Shown here: in pieces, positions 1 to 9,169 of the stretch
Numbering within the stretch: the first letter of the stretch is position 1
Layout: each line of letters begins with the position of its first letter
Assembly (NCBI RefSeq): GCF_002837185.1
Contig: NZ_KZ477985.1
Location: 1-64,000, forward strand
From: Pseudomonas fluorescens
Lineage (GTDB): Bacteria > Pseudomonadota > Gammaproteobacteria > Pseudomonadales > Pseudomonadaceae
Reading direction: 5' to 3'
DNA length: 64,000 nucleotides
Program-made: the position numbers and the translations under genes
The notes under the pieces: generated by a model
What the model saw: only the letters and a program-made list of their open reading frames with translations
Told to the model about the DNA's origin: nothing
Databases searched by the model: none

Positions 1-133
1 ACTCTAACGAGCATCAGATTGCGGTGTGTGAAGACGAGATGAACCGAAAGTTCGACGCTCACAAAACACCGACAGCTGTCACATACCCAATTTGCTGAAG
101 CGAGGCCATCAGGCCACGACTCAGTACCCGAAT
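1..133 (+). other. 23S-5S internal spacer of an rRNA operon (partial)
   Basis: This stretch directly precedes the 5S gene and resembles the Pseudomonas spacer between 23S and 5S rRNA, as judged by recall. It holds no ORF. The 3' end of 23S lies before the window. Confidence 0.7.
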
Positions 134-252
134 TTCTTGACGACCATAGAGCATTGGAACCACCTGATCCCATCCCGAACTCAGCAGTGAAACGATGCAT
201 CGCCGATGGTAGTGTGGGGTTTCCCCATGTGAGAGTAGGTCATCGTCAAGAT
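134..252 (+). rRNA. rrf: 5S ribosomal RNA
   Basis: This is 5S rRNA of the large ribosomal subunit. The terminal helix I is visible: CTTGACGA at 136-143 pairs with TCGTCAAG at 243-250. The conserved CCCATCCCGAACTCAG and GATGGTAGTGTGGGG blocks are at the expected spacing. The total of about 119 nt fits the usual 120 nt. The exact mature ends are uncertain by one or two bases. Confidence 0.95.
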
Positions 253-261
253 TAAATTCCG

Positions 262-296
262 AAACCCCAATTGCGAAAGCAGTTGGGGTTTTGTTT
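262..296 (+). terminator. rho-independent terminator of the rRNA operon
   Basis: The inverted repeat AACCCCAA / TTGGGGTT (263-270 and 283-290) surrounds a 12-nt loop. It is followed by a T-rich tract about ten bases after the end of 5S. Confidence 0.9.
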
Positions 297-466
297 TGGG
301 CGCTCGAAAAGCGCTGCTCTCTGGCGCAGCGAACTTTTCTCGACGCGTACCAACGCCCTGCACGCCCTTATCCTCGCTCCAAAACCTCGGACAAATTTGC
401 ACAGTTATTTCTGAACCAGAGCACTAGAATAGGCACCTAACCTTTTTTAGAGCCAGAGCCCTATTT

Positions 467-1126
467 ATGCCCGATCCGGTTGATGCCCTTGAGGTGTCGG
501 ACTTACCGCTGGACGACCTGGTGGCCTGCCATGAGTGCGATCTGCTGATGCGCAAACCCGTACTCGCCCTCGGTGAAAAAGCTCAATGCCCACGGTGCGG
601 CTACGAGCTATACGCTCACCGTCACAATGTCGTCGAGCGAAGCCTCGCCTTGGTCCTGGCAGCACTGTTGCTGTACATCCCCGCGAACTTTTTACCCATC
701 ATGCAGCTCAATCTACTCGGGCAGTCCTCAGAGGACACCGTGTGGACCGGCGTAGTCGGCCTGTTCAACACCGGCATGCAAGGGGTAGCCGTCGTGGTTT
801 TCCTTTGCAGCATGGGTATTCCCTTGCTCAAATTGCTTTGCCAATTGGCCGTGCTGCTCAGCATCCGCTGGAACATCGGTCGCAGTCATGGACTGCTGTT
901 CTACCGCATCTACCACCATATGAAAGACTGGGGGATGTTGGAGGTCTACTTGATGGGCGTCCTGGTGGCGCTTGTGAAGCTGGCGGACATGGCCTCCATT
1001 ACGCTCGGCCTGGGTCTGGTGTGCTTTGTCAGTCTTTTAATGGTTCAGATCCTGCTCGAGGTGGTGATGTCACCCCATCAGATCTGGCAGGCGTTGTCAG
1101 GAGAGGATGACCATGCGGGCGATTGA
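467..1126 (+). CDS. pqiA: PqiA/LetA-family integral membrane protein, first half (219 aa)
   Basis: Inner-membrane partner of an MCE-type lipid transport system. PqiA/LetA proteins sit with MCE tunnel proteins (PqiB/LetB) and are thought to move phospholipids across the envelope. An N-terminal zinc-ribbon is visible (CxxC at residues 21/24 and CxxC at 41/44), followed by four hydrophobic segments. E. coli LetA and PqiA carry two such halves in one chain of more than 400 aa. Here each half is its own gene: this is the first, and the second starts inside its last 20 bases. Translational coupling is therefore likely. The symbol follows common Pseudomonas practice; the partner resembles LetB more than PqiB. 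Confidence 0.85.
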   Translation: MPDPVDALEVSDLPLDDLVACHECDLLMRKPVLALGEKAQCPRCGYELYAHRHNVVERSLALVLAALLLYIPANFLPIMQLNLLGQSSEDTVWTGVVGLFNTGMQGVAVVVFLCSMGIPLLKLLCQLAVLLSIRWNIGRSHGLLFYRIYHHMKDWGMLEVYLMGVLVALVKLADMASITLGLGLVCFVSLLMVQILLEVVMSPHQIWQALSGEDDHAGD

Positions 1127-1736
1127 TGCAGGCATTCTGGTTTGTACGGAATGCCATGAGTTGAACAAGCAGGAAGCGGACGCCGATGAGCAACTCTGCA
1201 GCCGTTGCGGTGCGCTGATCCACGCACGTCGCCCCAATAGCCTCATACGCACCTGGGCACTGCTGGTCACTGCGGCAATCCTGTATATCCCCGCCAACCT
1301 GCTGCCCATCATGACCGTCAACTCCCTCGGCCAAGGTGACCCCAGCACCATCATGTCAGGGGTGATCCAGCTGGTGCAGCACGGCATGTTCCCCATTGCC
1401 GCCGTGGTGTTCATCGCCAGTATCCTGGTGCCAACGTTCAAGCTGGTGGGTATCGGCCTGTTGCTGTTTTCGGTGCAGCGCCGTCAACCACTGTCCGCGC
1501 AACAACGCATTATCATGTACCGCTTTATCGAGTTCATCGGTCGCTGGTCCATGCTGGATATCTTCGTGATCGCCATCCTGGTGGCGGTCGTAAACTTTGG
1601 GCGACTTGCCAGTGTCGAGGCCAATCTCGGCGCTGCAGCGTTCGCCAGTGTGGTGATCTTGACGATGCTTGCCGCAGTAACCTTCGATCCCCGACTGATT
1701 TGGGATAACACGGAGTCGGATGACGACCATGAGTGA
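1107..1736 (+). CDS. pqiA: PqiA/LetA-family integral membrane protein, second half (209 aa)
   Basis: Paralogue of the preceding gene with the same plan: a zinc ribbon (Cys13, Cys16, Cys31, Cys34), then four hydrophobic segments with a conserved 'LYIPANLLPIM' stretch also seen in the first copy ('LYIPANFLPIM'). It overlaps the gene upstream by 20 bp and the gene downstream by 17 bp, so the three genes form one tightly coupled unit. By family knowledge the two PqiA domains work together as the membrane part beneath the MCE tunnel. The membrane role is well supported; the exact substrate is not known from sequence. Confidence 0.85.
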   Translation: MTMRAIDAGILVCTECHELNKQEADADEQLCSRCGALIHARRPNSLIRTWALLVTAAILYIPANLLPIMTVNSLGQGDPSTIMSGVIQLVQHGMFPIAAVVFIASILVPTFKLVGIGLLLFSVQRRQPLSAQQRIIMYRFIEFIGRWSMLDIFVIAILVAVVNFGRLASVEANLGAAAFASVVILTMLAAVTFDPRLIWDNTESDDDHE

Positions 1737-4032
1737 TTTGCCTAAAGCTAAAACCCGCCCTGCATCCAACTGGTCGGCCATCTGGGTGCTGCCGCTGATT
1801 GCCCTGATCATCGGTGGCTGGCTGGGTTGGCGTGCCTACTCCCAGCAAGGTCTCGAGATCCAGGTCCGCTTTGAAAGCGGCGAAGGCATTCAGGTCAACA
1901 AGACCGAAGTGGTCTACAAAGGCATGACGGTGGGTAAGGTCAAAGCCTTGGCGCTGGATGACGAGGGCAACAATCGGGGGGTGATTGCCACCATCGAGAT
2001 GAACAAGGACGTCGAGCAATACCTCAGGACCAATACCCGTTTCTGGCTGGTCAAGCCCAGCGTCAGCCTCGCCGGTATCACCGGCTTGGAAACCCTTGTG
2101 TCGGGTAATTACATCGCCGCAAGCCCGGGGGATGGTGAGCCCACCCGCAAGTTCAAGGCGCTCTCCGAAGAGCCGCCGTTATCCGATGCCAAGCCTGGTC
2201 TGCACCTGACCCTCAAGGCAGATCGCCTGGGTTCGCTGAACCGGGGCAGCCCGGTGTTCTACAAGCAGATTCAGGTGGGACAGGTCAAAAGCTACTTGTT
2301 GTCCGAGGACCACAGTACCGTCGAGATCAAAGTCTATATCGAACCGACCTATGCCAACCTGGTGCGCAAACACACGCGTTTCTGGAACGCCAGCGGCATC
2401 AGCATCGACGCCAATCTGTCGGGTGTGAAGGTGCGCAGCGAATCTCTTTCCAGCATCGTCGCCGGCGGTATCGCTTTCGCCACGCCGGAAAATCGCAAGG
2501 ACAGCCCGCCAACCGACCCGAGCCTGCCGTTCCGCCTGTACGAGGATTTCGACGCCGCCGCCGCCGGTATCAAGGTCAAGGTCAAGCTTACCGACTTCGA
2601 AGGCCTGCAAGCTGGACGTACACCAGTGATGTACAAGGGTATCGAGGTCGGCAGCCTGAAGACCCTGAAGATCGACCCGGACCTGTCCAGTGCCAGCGCT
2701 GAATTGACCCTCGACCCCCTGGCCGAAGATTATCTGGTGCAGGACACGCAATTCTGGGTAGTCAAACCGTCCATCTCCCTGGCCGGCATTACCGGCCTGG
2801 AGGCTTTGGTCAAAGGTAACTACATCGCCATCCGCCCCGGTGACAAGGGCACCGCGCCACAACGTGAATACGTGGCTCGCGCCAAGGCGCCACCGTTGGA
2901 TCTGCGCTCCCCGGGCCTGCACATGGTGTTGCTCACCGACAACCTGGGCTCGCTGGATGTCGGCAGCCCGATTCTGTACAAACAGGTCAAGGTCGGTTCG
3001 GTACAGAGCTACCAGTTCTCACGCAAGAAAAAGCAATTGGTGATCGGTGTTCACATCGAGAAAGAGTATGAAAGCCTGGTCAACGGTTCGACCCGTTTCT
3101 GGAATGCCAGCGGTGTCACCCTGACCGGCGGGCTTACCGGCGGTATCCAGGTGAAAAGTGAATCCCTGGCCAGCCTGATGGCCGGCGGTATTGCCTTTGA
3201 AACGCCGGAACCGAATGTGCCGCTGAAAAGGCACATCCCGCGTTTCCGCCTGTTTGCCGATCGGGACGCTGCCAATCGGCACGGCACGCTGGTCACCATC
3301 AAGGTTGACCGCGCCGATGGCTTGAGCCCTGGCACGCCGGTGCGCTTCAAAGGCCTGGACGTGGGCAAGATCGAAAGTGTGGACCTGAGTGCCGACATGC
3401 AATCAGTGCTGCTCAGCGCGCGTATCACTCAAGTGGCCGACCGCATTGCACGGGTTGGCAGTCAGTTCTGGGTGGTCAAGCCTGAATTGGGCCTGATGAA
3501 GACCGCGAATCTGCAGACCCTGGTCACCGGGCAATACATAGAAGTGCAACCGGCCGCGAAAAACGCCGGGCCGCAGAAAAGCTTTGTTGCCCTTGCCCAA
3601 CCGCCTGAAGCCGCACATCGGGAGGCGGGCCTGAGCCTGACGCTCAGCGCCGCGCGCCGTGGTTCGCTCAAGGAAGGCGTACCCGTCACCTACCGTGAAG
3701 TCACCGTGGGCAAAGTCACCGGCTACGAGCTGGGACAGACCGCCGACCGTGTACTGGTGCATATCCTGATCGAACCCAAATATGCGCCCTTGGTCCGCAG
3801 TGGCAGCCGCTTCTGGAACACCAGTGGCTTCGGGCTCGACTTCGGCTTGTTCAAGGGCGCGACGGTGCGTACCGAGTCCCTGGAGACGCTGGTGGCCGGC
3901 GGTATTGCCTTTGCCACGCCTGATGGCGATCGCATGGGCAACCCGGCGCGGCCGCAGCAGACCTTTGCGCTGTTCGACAAATTCGAGGATGAGTGGCTGA
4001 CCTGGGCGCCAAAGATTCCACTGGGCAAGTAG
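1720..4032 (+). CDS. pqiB: MCE-domain lipid-transport protein, PqiB/LetB family (770 aa, six MCE repeats)
   Basis: Periplasm-spanning protein expected to form a tunnel carrying lipids between the inner and outer membranes. A single N-terminal membrane anchor (about residues 19-40) is followed by six MCE repeats, each with a 'G(x)PV.YKG..VG.V' core, for example near residues 50-75, 170-195, 285-310, 400-425, 520-545 and 640-665. E. coli PqiB has three MCE domains and LetB seven, so six repeats place this closer to LetB. No pqiC lipoprotein gene follows, which also fits a Let system. An in-frame ATG at 1729 is an alternative start; the only GGAG (1712-1715) is 4 nt from the first ATG and 13 nt from the second. 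Confidence 0.88.
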   Translation: MTTMSDLPKAKTRPASNWSAIWVLPLIALIIGGWLGWRAYSQQGLEIQVRFESGEGIQVNKTEVVYKGMTVGKVKALALDDEGNNRGVIATIEMNKDVEQYLRTNTRFWLVKPSVSLAGITGLETLVSGNYIAASPGDGEPTRKFKALSEEPPLSDAKPGLHLTLKADRLGSLNRGSPVFYKQIQVGQVKSYLLSEDHSTVEIKVYIEPTYANLVRKHTRFWNASGISIDANLSGVKVRSESLSSIVAGGIAFATPENRKDSPPTDPSLPFRLYEDFDAAAAGIKVKVKLTDFEGLQAGRTPVMYKGIEVGSLKTLKIDPDLSSASAELTLDPLAEDYLVQDTQFWVVKPSISLAGITGLEALVKGNYIAIRPGDKGTAPQREYVARAKAPPLDLRSPGLHMVLLTDNLGSLDVGSPILYKQVKVGSVQSYQFSRKKKQLVIGVHIEKEYESLVNGSTRFWNASGVTLTGGLTGGIQVKSESLASLMAGGIAFETPEPNVPLKRHIPRFRLFADRDAANRHGTLVTIKVDRADGLSPGTPVRFKGLDVGKIESVDLSADMQSVLLSARITQVADRIARVGSQFWVVKPELGLMKTANLQTLVTGQYIEVQPAAKNAGPQKSFVALAQPPEAAHREAGLSLTLSAARRGSLKEGVPVTYREVTVGKVTGYELGQTADRVLVHILIEPKYAPLVRSGSRFWNTSGFGLDFGLFKGATVRTESLETLVAGGIAFATPDGDRMGNPARPQQTFALFDKFEDEWLTWAPKIPLGK

Positions 4033-4045
4033 ATCGAGGCGCGGC

Positions 4046-4120
4046 CATCGGGGGCAAGCCCCCTCCCACATTCGGATTTGTGAATACATTCAAAGTGTGG
4101 GAGGGGGCTTGCCCCCGATA
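4046..4120. repeat. REPIN (inverted pair of REP sequences)
   Basis: Two REP cores in opposite orientation (4046-4069 and 4096-4119), each containing GTGGGAGGGGGCTTGCCCCC, are separated by about 26 bp. Such pairs are a hallmark of P. fluorescens-group genomes and are mobilised by RAYT transposases; none is encoded in this window. Confidence 0.9.
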
Positions 4121-4153
4121 AGGCCCTCAAACTCAATACAAAACTCCAGCCCA

Positions 4154-4190
4154 AAAAAAGGCCGCGATCCAAAAAGATCGCGGCCTTTTC
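4154..4190. terminator. bidirectional rho-independent terminator
   Basis: A perfect 10-bp stem (GGCCGCGATC at 4161-4170 with GATCGCGGCC at 4177-4186) is flanked by an A-tract on the left and a T-tract on the right. It can therefore stop both the MCE operon and the convergent mks operon. Confidence 0.92.
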
Positions 4191-4209
4191 GCCTTTTCAG
4201 CGCTACACG

Positions 4210-7050
4210 TCAGACTTCATCCAACTCCGGCTCATCGGCCTGTACGTTCAGAGTTGCCTTCACCCCATCGTGACGACGAATGTATTTCCAGTCCGCCTCA
4301 TCAATGTAGATCCCGTTGGGCCCGCTGCCGCCTTCCAGGTCGATCGCCACCTGGGCGGACACCTGCGGCTTCACACTGGCCAGGATCGGCACGAAGCCCA
4401 ACTGCAGGCTGGTTTCCAGCAACGCGGCCTGGTTCTTCTCATCGATATCCGCTGCCTCATCGAGGTAGTACGGCAAGCGCACACGCCCGGCCTGGTCGCG
4501 GTCCATCAAGTGCAGCAACAAGTACATGTTGGTCAGCGCCTTGATGGTCATGGTGGTGCCGTTGGACGCGGCGCCATCGATATCGGTATGAATCACCGGC
4601 TGGCCGTTTACCTTGGTGATCTCGAACGCCAGTTCGAACAGGTCCTTGAGGCCCAGCTGGTTATGGTTGGCCGCGACTAGGCGGGCCAGGTATTCCTTGG
4701 CCTCTTCGTTCTTGTTGTCCTGCTCGGCACTCTGGCTGAGGTCGAACACCGACAACGTCTCGCCTTCTTCATACTGACCGGCGCTGTGGATGATCTGGTC
4801 GATATGCTTGAGGGCTTCCTTGTTCGGCGCCAGCACGATGCGAAAGCTCTGCAGGTTGGAGACCTGGCGCTTGTTGATCTCGCGGTTGAACAATGCCAGT
4901 TGATGTTCCAGGCTGTCGTAGTCGCTGCGGATATTGCGCAAGGTCCGTGCGATATCCGTGACCGCCGCGCGGCGTGCCTTGCCCAGGGTCAAGGCCTCGT
5001 CGGTACGGTGGGCATAGGCGTTGATCAGCAGTTGCAGGCGACGCTCCATGTCATCCTCGCTGTCGAACTTGGCCACACCCTTGAGGCGCACCTGCGCATA
5101 CAGCGCTTCGATCTGGCCATCGGCGCGCAGCAAACCTTGCCAGCTGTCCTGATAGTCGTTGAGCAGCGGCAGCAGGTTGTCCATGGAGTCGTCGACCGGA
5201 TCCATGAACGGCGTGCCGAAGGGCAGGTCCGCCGGCAACAGCTGGCGACGGCGCAAGGCATCGTCCAGCGTACGTTGCTTGGCTTCCATATCGCCGATCT
5301 GACGGCCGACCAGTTGCAGCTTGGCCGACAGCTGCTGGACGCGCTCGGTGAACGCATCACTGGAGCGCTTCAATTCGTCCTGGGCCGCTTCCATCTGCGC
5401 CAGGTTTTCCAGCTTCTCGCCTTCTTCCGCGCTCAGGGTTTGTGCGCGGCGGAAATCTTCCAGCGCCTTCTGTGCGTCGAGTACCTGCTGGTACAGCGCT
5501 TCGGTCTGGGTCTTGCTCGCGGCGCGGTCGGAGGCTACGGCCTGCTGAGTCTTGAGTTGCTTGAGCTCTTTTTCCAGGCGCTCTTTCTGATCGCGCAATG
5601 CCGCGCGATCGGCCAGCGCCTGTAACGCCGGTGGCTCAATGTGCGAGATGTCGATGGACAGCCCCGGCACTTCGAAACGCTCGCCCTTGAAGCCATCCAG
5701 GATCTGCTCCAGGGATTTGACCCACTGGCCGTCCTCGTCCAGCGTGATGCCGTGCTCGCCCAGCGGCAGGCTGAACAACGAACTGTTGAACAGGCGCATC
5801 AGGCGCTCGACATCCTGCTGCGAAAATTCTTCGCGCAGCTTGGCGTAGCTGTTGTTGTCCGCGTGGTCCAGCTGCTGCTTGACCGACTTCAAGCGTTTTT
5901 CCAGGTCGCGCAGACGCTCGTCCAAATCCTCGGCGCTGAATTGCCGGGACTGCGCCAGCGCACCCGCCAATTCGTCGTGAGCATCCTTGGCCGCGAGCAG
6001 TTGCTGCTCCAGCACCCTCACATCATCGACCAACGCGAAGCGATGCTTGAGCACCGACAGTTCGCCCAACCAACGCTGGATGCCGCTGATCTCGCGCTCC
6101 AGGCGCATCAGCTCCTGGGTGCCGCCGCGCTGGTCGTTCTGCAGCGCATCCTGCTCGCTGCGATAGTGTTCGGCCTGGAGGGTCAGCTCTTCCTTGCGGG
6201 CACTGGCGTAGTCCGACCAGGTGCCCAACAGCGAATCCAGCAACGGCGACAGGCGATGCAATTTGCCGCGCAGGATGTCGCGCTGTTTCACACCATTGGC
6301 GAGCGCTTCGACCAACGGCCCGGCGGCCACCAGCGAGTGGTAGTCCTGCTCCATGCGCCGCACATCGCGGAAGGCTTCTTCGCACGCGGCGATGTAATCG
6401 ACGCTGCCGGAACGCAAGCTGTGTTCGAACGCATCGAGGAACAATTGCTTGAGCTTGGCCGCGGTGATTTCGCGCATGTGCAGCAGGTTGATAAACAGCG
6501 CGCGGAACGTCTTCAGGCTCTGCTCGCTGGTGGAACGCAGAGGGATCAGCGTCAGGTCCAGCGGAATCGACGTATGGCCGCCTACCAGCAAGCGACGCAG
6601 TTCATCAGGTTTGAGTTCATAGGCTTTCAGGCCTTCGCGCTCAAGGTTGGTGAACAGCTCCTTCTGGCGCAGGCAGGTGTCGTTTTTCTGGTAGTGGGCC
6701 AGGTCCAGCTTGCCGGCGTAGGCAAAGAACTGGTGACCGAAACCACCGCCCGGGCCGCGCCCGACTACGCCAATCACGTGCGGGCCGTGGGGCAGCGAGA
6801 CCTCTACCAGGATGTAGCTGGTGTCCGTGGCAAAGTAGAAGCGCCGCGATTGCTCCAGGGTGTACTTGCCGAAGCTCATGTCCGACATGCGCGCCAGGAT
6901 CGGGAACTGCAAGGCGTTGATCGACGCGGATTTACCCAGGTTGTTCGCGCCATACACCGACAGCGGTTCTTCCAGCGGGAACAAACCCAGGCTGTAGCCG
7001 GCGGTGTTCAACAGGGCGAAACGGCGTATGCCGTAGCGTTCCTTACTCAT
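4210..7050 (-). CDS. mksB: Condensin MksB, SMC-like ATPase (946 aa)
   Basis: SMC-type subunit of the MksBEF bacterial condensin, which compacts and helps segregate the chromosome. The N-terminal ATPase half has a Walker A motif GANNLGKS at residues 34-41. A long region rich in Q/E/L/K (about 270-700) is consistent with coiled coil, and the C-terminal half carries the Walker B-like 'YYLDEAADID'. It is shorter than E. coli MukB (about 1,480 aa), as expected for MksB. The start codon overlaps the stop of mksE in an ATGA, so it is the last gene of mksF-mksE-mksB. The annotated names of the three subunits have sometimes been exchanged in databases. Confidence 0.9.
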   Translation of the reverse strand: MSKERYGIRRFALLNTAGYSLGLFPLEEPLSVYGANNLGKSASINALQFPILARMSDMSFGKYTLEQSRRFYFATDTSYILVEVSLPHGPHVIGVVGRGPGGGFGHQFFAYAGKLDLAHYQKNDTCLRQKELFTNLEREGLKAYELKPDELRRLLVGGHTSIPLDLTLIPLRSTSEQSLKTFRALFINLLHMREITAAKLKQLFLDAFEHSLRSGSVDYIAACEEAFRDVRRMEQDYHSLVAAGPLVEALANGVKQRDILRGKLHRLSPLLDSLLGTWSDYASARKEELTLQAEHYRSEQDALQNDQRGGTQELMRLEREISGIQRWLGELSVLKHRFALVDDVRVLEQQLLAAKDAHDELAGALAQSRQFSAEDLDERLRDLEKRLKSVKQQLDHADNNSYAKLREEFSQQDVERLMRLFNSSLFSLPLGEHGITLDEDGQWVKSLEQILDGFKGERFEVPGLSIDISHIEPPALQALADRAALRDQKERLEKELKQLKTQQAVASDRAASKTQTEALYQQVLDAQKALEDFRRAQTLSAEEGEKLENLAQMEAAQDELKRSSDAFTERVQQLSAKLQLVGRQIGDMEAKQRTLDDALRRRQLLPADLPFGTPFMDPVDDSMDNLLPLLNDYQDSWQGLLRADGQIEALYAQVRLKGVAKFDSEDDMERRLQLLINAYAHRTDEALTLGKARRAAVTDIARTLRNIRSDYDSLEHQLALFNREINKRQVSNLQSFRIVLAPNKEALKHIDQIIHSAGQYEEGETLSVFDLSQSAEQDNKNEEAKEYLARLVAANHNQLGLKDLFELAFEITKVNGQPVIHTDIDGAASNGTTMTIKALTNMYLLLHLMDRDQAGRVRLPYYLDEAADIDEKNQAALLETSLQLGFVPILASVKPQVSAQVAIDLEGGSGPNGIYIDEADWKYIRRHDGVKATLNVQADEPELDEV

Positions 7051-7754
7051 GCGTCGGTCTCCTGTTCTTCGGCAATGGCGCGGGCGAGGGCGTCTTCTTC
7101 GCTTTCCTCGGCGAAGTCGCTCAAGTCCAGCGGGTCATCGGTCTTCAGCAGTTTTTCATCGCTGTCTTCGTCGATGATCACCGGTGCCGGCAACGGCAAC
7201 ACGCTGTGGACGCTGGCGGCGAGGTCGCGGTCCTGCTGGACCGACAGGCACACGTCGAGGAATCGATGCATCGGCGGCAGGAAGCGATAGATGCCATTGT
7301 CTTCGCCGGCAAAGCCCAGCTGGGTCATGCGGCGCATGATTTTTTCTTCAAGTTCTTCCTGGGTCTGCACCTCGGCCTGGATAAACAGGTCGCGGTACTT
7401 TTCCAGCAACGACGGCAGCTCATCGCGGCCCAGGCTGCCGCCATCGAGCACGGCAACCGGGTCGCGGCCCTGGTCGGCCAGATGCTCGACCAGGATGAAG
7501 GTGAACAGGGCCAGACGCTGCGCGGTCTTGTTCACCTGCGCGCTGGCGATGGCCGAATCCGGTACGAAGTAATAGAAACCACGGGTATCGCAGACCAGCT
7601 CAAAACCCAGGGCCTTGAACAGCGTGCGGTACTGGTCCTGGAAGTTCGACAGTTGCGCGTACAGCTCCGGGTCGCGACGGCTGACGTGGTAACCCTTGAA
7701 CAGCTCGCGAAAGATCGGCGCCAGCTGGGACAGTTCGGATAGATCAAGATGCAT
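7047..7754 (-). CDS. mksE: Condensin subunit MksE (235 aa)
   Basis: Winged-helix accessory subunit that bridges the kleisin MksF and the ATPase MksB. The protein starts MHLDLSEL at 7754, and the start lies inside the last bases of mksF (11-bp overlap). An upstream in-frame extension in the open frame has a composition unlike a protein N-terminus and overlaps mksF, so I reject it. The length matches MukE (about 234 aa). The C-terminal tail is strongly acidic (DEDSDEKLL...EESEED). Confidence 0.87.
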   Translation of the reverse strand: MHLDLSELSQLAPIFRELFKGYHVSRRDPELYAQLSNFQDQYRTLFKALGFELVCDTRGFYYFVPDSAIASAQVNKTAQRLALFTFILVEHLADQGRDPVAVLDGGSLGRDELPSLLEKYRDLFIQAEVQTQEELEEKIMRRMTQLGFAGEDNGIYRFLPPMHRFLDVCLSVQQDRDLAASVHSVLPLPAPVIIDEDSDEKLLKTDDPLDLSDFAEESEEDALARAIAEEQETDA

Positions 7755-9021
7755 AAGGCGTGCTCGCAGAATTCTCGGTGGCGTCAACGCCGGCCGGGAG
7801 CAGGGCGAAGGAGCGCAGGCTGACCTGGTGCTCGTGTGTGTGATAGTCGCGGCGCTCCAGGCGTTCGCGCTTGAAACGTTTTTCCCGCGAGAGCCGCGAG
7901 AACCAGTACAGCAACTCGTCGGTGGCACCGTCCGGTTCCTGCTCCAGCAGCCAGGTCATCAGGTCTGGCATCGGCAGTGCGTCTTCGCAGCGCTCGAGCA
8001 TTTCCTTGACCGTACGCGGCGCGCGCTGGGCTTCGCCCTTGTGGATTTTGTGCGCCTTGGGGAAGCGTGCCGGTTTTGGTTCGAAATTGGCCAGGGCATA
8101 CACGTAGGCTTCCACCTGGCTCGCGCTACCCAGGAAGGTGCTTTGCGGGCGGGTGAACAGGGGCATGGCGGCCTGTGGCACCGCGTCCAGGCCTTTGCGG
8201 CGGATCGCTGACAGGGCCAGCGCCGCGCCGCGGGTCACGGCATTGTGTCGGCGGGCTTCTTCGCGTAACGGCAACAACAACTCGCGCGCATGGCGCAAGG
8301 TCAACTGGGCGCTGGTCTGCATCTCGAGGATGCGCGCGTGCGTGCGCAGCAGCATGTCGTCGTCCACCAACTGGCCCAGACGCTGCTGCTCGGTGAGCAT
8401 GCGCAGCAGCACATTCTCGACCTTGCGCACGCCTTGCTCGAACGCGCCGTCGGCGTTTACCAACTGGATCATCGGCTCGACGTATTCGTCCCAGGTTGCC
8501 AACACCTCGGCATAACGCTGGCGCAACGGGATCTGGCGGTCGCTGGTCTTGGCGCGGTCGGCCACGGCCGCGAGGGCCTGTTCGTCGTTGGCCAGTTTTT
8601 TCAGCACATCGCGCACGCGCATATCCAGCAGACGCAGTTGGCGGGCCAGGTCGTGGCCATCACGGATGTCGAAGGCGTCCTGGATATAACCGGCCAGACG
8701 CTCGAGGTGGCGCAGGTAGGCTTCGATTTCCAGGCACAGGCCAAGCCGGTGCTCCTTGCGCAGATACGCCAGGAAGTCGTGAATCTGCGCGTTGAGCTCG
8801 AAACGGTTCGGGCTCTTGGCGACAGGCACCAGGATATCCAGGCGAATCCACACGTCCAGCAAGCTGGTGATGTCCTGGGGCGTGCTGTCCAGTTGTTGGG
8901 CGGCCAGTTGCGCGCGCAGTTCGCCCAGGCTCAGGGTGCCTTGGTCGAAGTGTTCGCACAGTGGCTCAAGTAAGGCCCAGTGTTCGGCGAGGGCGCGCAG
9001 GACGCGCTTGGGTTCGATCAT
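7744..9021 (-). CDS. mksF: Condensin subunit MksF, kleisin-like (425 aa)
   Basis: Kleisin subunit of the MksBEF complex, linking the two SMC heads. It is the first gene of the operon, with its start at 9021, about 150 bp from the divergent psi-subunit gene. The length is close to MukF (440 aa). No fourth gene of the mksG (nuclease) type lies on either side, so this looks like a chromosome-maintenance MksBEF rather than a Wadjet/JetABCD plasmid-defence system. Function is assigned from gene order and family recall. Confidence 0.85.
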   Translation of the reverse strand: MIEPKRVLRALAEHWALLEPLCEHFDQGTLSLGELRAQLAAQQLDSTPQDITSLLDVWIRLDILVPVAKSPNRFELNAQIHDFLAYLRKEHRLGLCLEIEAYLRHLERLAGYIQDAFDIRDGHDLARQLRLLDMRVRDVLKKLANDEQALAAVADRAKTSDRQIPLRQRYAEVLATWDEYVEPMIQLVNADGAFEQGVRKVENVLLRMLTEQQRLGQLVDDDMLLRTHARILEMQTSAQLTLRHARELLLPLREEARRHNAVTRGAALALSAIRRKGLDAVPQAAMPLFTRPQSTFLGSASQVEAYVYALANFEPKPARFPKAHKIHKGEAQRAPRTVKEMLERCEDALPMPDLMTWLLEQEPDGATDELLYWFSRLSREKRFKRERLERRDYHTHEHQVSLRSFALLPAGVDATENSASTPYAS

Positions 9022-9169
9022 GGGAATGGCCGGCTGGTTGGCGATTAAAAGTCGCGATTGTACTGCATCGGACGCGGGATTTATCCACAGCCGGTCAGTG
9101 TGCAGTGGGCGATTGTTGCCGAACAGCGGTAGAATCGCCGCTCTTTAGTTATCCACAAGTGGCCGAGCT

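Noticed and set aside
397..430. Possible sigma-70 promoter TTGCAC ... TAGAAT before pqiA
   Set aside because: The spacing is 22 bp, too long for a normal promoter.
5641..7290. 549-codon open frame on the plus strand opposite mksB
   Set aside because: It lies wholly antisense to mksB/mksE, is rich in Gln/Arg/Leu as expected of complement reading in high-GC DNA, and has no domain.
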